Assembly: GCF_025962655.1 (NCBI RefSeq)
Contig: NZ_JAGFPE010000001.1
Location: 1,364,001-1,428,000 of the forward strand
DNA length: 64,000 nt
DNA from: Candidatus Symbiopectobacterium sp. NZEC151
GTDB lineage: Bacteria; Pseudomonadota; Gammaproteobacteria; Enterobacterales; Enterobacteriaceae
Direction: 5' to 3'
The notes below the pieces were generated by a model. It was given only the letters and a program-made list of their open reading frames with translations. It was not told the DNA's origin and ran no database searches. The translations under genes were made by a program, and so were the position numbers. Positions within the stretch are counted from its first letter, which is position 1. Each line of letters begins with the position of its first letter. This document shows, piece after piece, positions 63,346 through 64,000 of this stretch.

Positions 63346-63431
63346 GAGCAAAAAGTTGCGTCAACCTCGTGAAAAAACGGCATAAATTGCGTGAAAAGTG
63401 ATTTGCACCATAAAGTGAGCAAAAAGTTGCG
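63346..63431. promoter_or_regulatory. Repeated upstream motif, possible enhancer sites for hcp
   Basis: GAGCAAAAAGTTGCG occurs twice, at 63346-63360 and 63417-63431, 71 bp apart start to start, and 63-148 bp upstream of the -24 element. Two identical 15-mers at that distance suit an activator of sigma-54 holoenzyme (VasH-like). The remainder of the 352-bp intergenic stretch shows no gene. Confidence 0.55.
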
Positions 63432-63570
63432 CAGAATGCGCAGTTGTTCTGGGAATTTGGCTTAGCCACATGCACCAACCCTCTCTTTGAGAGAAAAAAT
63501 CGAGTAATATCTGTCTATTGGCTTTACCAGTATATTTTATGTGACCGACGTGAACGGCGTAATGCTGTGG

Positions 63571-63930
63571 TTAACGTTTTTTCTCTACCACACCTTTGGT
63601 GACCTTGCGGTTATACTCACCAACCACCACACTGAGCTGGCGGTGATTGAGCAGCACAAAACTCAGAACCCCTACAAGTAGCGCCAGCCAGCAGAACAGA
63701 ATTTTTACCCCGCCGACACCGCTGAACAACAGAATAAAGGACAGCGCGAATCCTGGAAAAAACACGATGGCGGCAGTTCCTGCCAATACACCACTCAGCC
63801 ACTTAACCGTCGGCGAGTAGAAGAAAGGCGCAAGGATAAGAATTGTCGCCAGCGGGCTTAAAATAGTGATCAACAGCGCGTAGCCCGGTTCTTGCATCAG
63901 AAACCTCAAATCAAAAGGTAAAGCCAGCAT
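63571..63930 (-). CDS. Small inner-membrane protein of unknown function
   Basis: A 119-residue protein with three or four membrane helices (YALLITILSPLATILILAPF, SGVLAGTAAIVFFPGFALSF, ILFCWLALLVGVLSFVLL) and a basic C-terminus (EYNRKVTKGVVEKKR). I do not recognise it. It lies 350 bp upstream of hcp on the same strand but before the hcp promoter, so it is transcribed separately. Whether it belongs to the T6SS island is open. The last 70 bases of the window hold nothing I can support. Confidence 0.65.
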   Translation of the reverse strand: MLALPFDLRFLMQEPGYALLITILSPLATILILAPFFYSPTVKWLSGVLAGTAAIVFFPGFALSFILLFSGVGGVKILFCWLALLVGVLSFVLLNHRQLSVVVGEYNRKVTKGVVEKKR

Positions 63931-64000
63931 AACTCATCTCTTTAGAGGTAATTGTAAAAGTGGACGGAAGTGATCACACATCAGCTTCGCCCGAATCAGT

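Overview
The window looks like chromosomal DNA of a gamma-proteobacterium of the order Enterobacterales. Evidence: the E. coli-type SOS boxes and umuD/umuC, a ygjP homologue, a bluF homologue, an E. coli-like tRNA-Val(GAC), a NepI-like exporter and an hcp-vgrG type VI secretion (T6SS) island. A plant-associated Pectobacteriaceae-type host (Pectobacterium, Brenneria, Dickeya and relatives) would fit, but the genus is an inference. No replication or core T6SS sheath genes are present. Most of the window is accessory: transporters, many LysR/TetR/GntR/AraC regulators, broken genes and an effector island.

Layout. 1-3.1 kb: a partial EamA exporter divergent from a TetR gene, and an ATPase-less ABC membrane protein divergent from a second TetR gene, with two clear operators between the last pair. 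3.2-7.4 kb: bluF, then umuD and umuC, each with its own LexA box and separated by an inverted ygjP. 7.4-13.3 kb: LysR with a FAD oxidoreductase and MFS transporter, then a zinc alcohol dehydrogenase with a LysR gene. 13.45 kb: tRNA-Val, followed by about 450 bp that may be the scar of an integrative element. 14-17 kb: tctABC. 17.4-18.4 kb: a recombination scar holding an aminotransferase/solute-binding-protein chimera and a possible LysR fragment. 18.5-23.1 kb: LysR plus a periplasmic metallo-beta-lactamase-fold protein, and a more GC-rich NmrA-like reductase/LysR pair. 23.2-24.3 kb: an orphan ORF, an IS3-family transposase remnant and a frameshifted ABC ATPase fragment.

24.3-37.1 kb holds two divergent catabolic operons. 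The minus-strand operon is GntR, a NitT/TauT-type ABC transporter (ATPase, permease, binding protein), a quinone-oxidoreductase-like enzyme, a PaaI-like thioesterase, a VOC protein, an AMP-dependent acyl-CoA ligase and a gamma-glutamyltransferase-like hydrolase. The plus-strand operon is a second ABC transporter with a BAAT-type alpha/beta hydrolase. Stop/start overlaps link many of the genes. The likely role is import and CoA-dependent breakdown of an amide or ester compound; the substrate is unknown. 37-50.5 kb: MocR/arylamine N-acetyltransferase, MFS/TetR, NepI-like MFS/AraC, a lipoprotein, a LysR-controlled trio (small protein, tautomerase, MBL lactonase-like hydrolase) and two GNAT genes. 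51-51.6 kb: a chromosomal chloramphenicol acetyltransferase homologue.

52.4-63.2 kb is an hcp-vgrG island read leftward: hcp, vgrG, a DUF4123 adaptor, an unknown protein, a 634-residue effector with a PD-(D/E)XK-like C-terminus, two unknown proteins, a small membrane protein and a PAAR protein. A repeated array of PAAR, broken Tox-REase-5 toxin genes and Imm52-like immunity genes follows. hcp has a near-consensus sigma-54 promoter and a repeated upstream motif. The unassigned effector with its neighbours, and the shuffled toxin/immunity array, are the strongest candidates for new biology.
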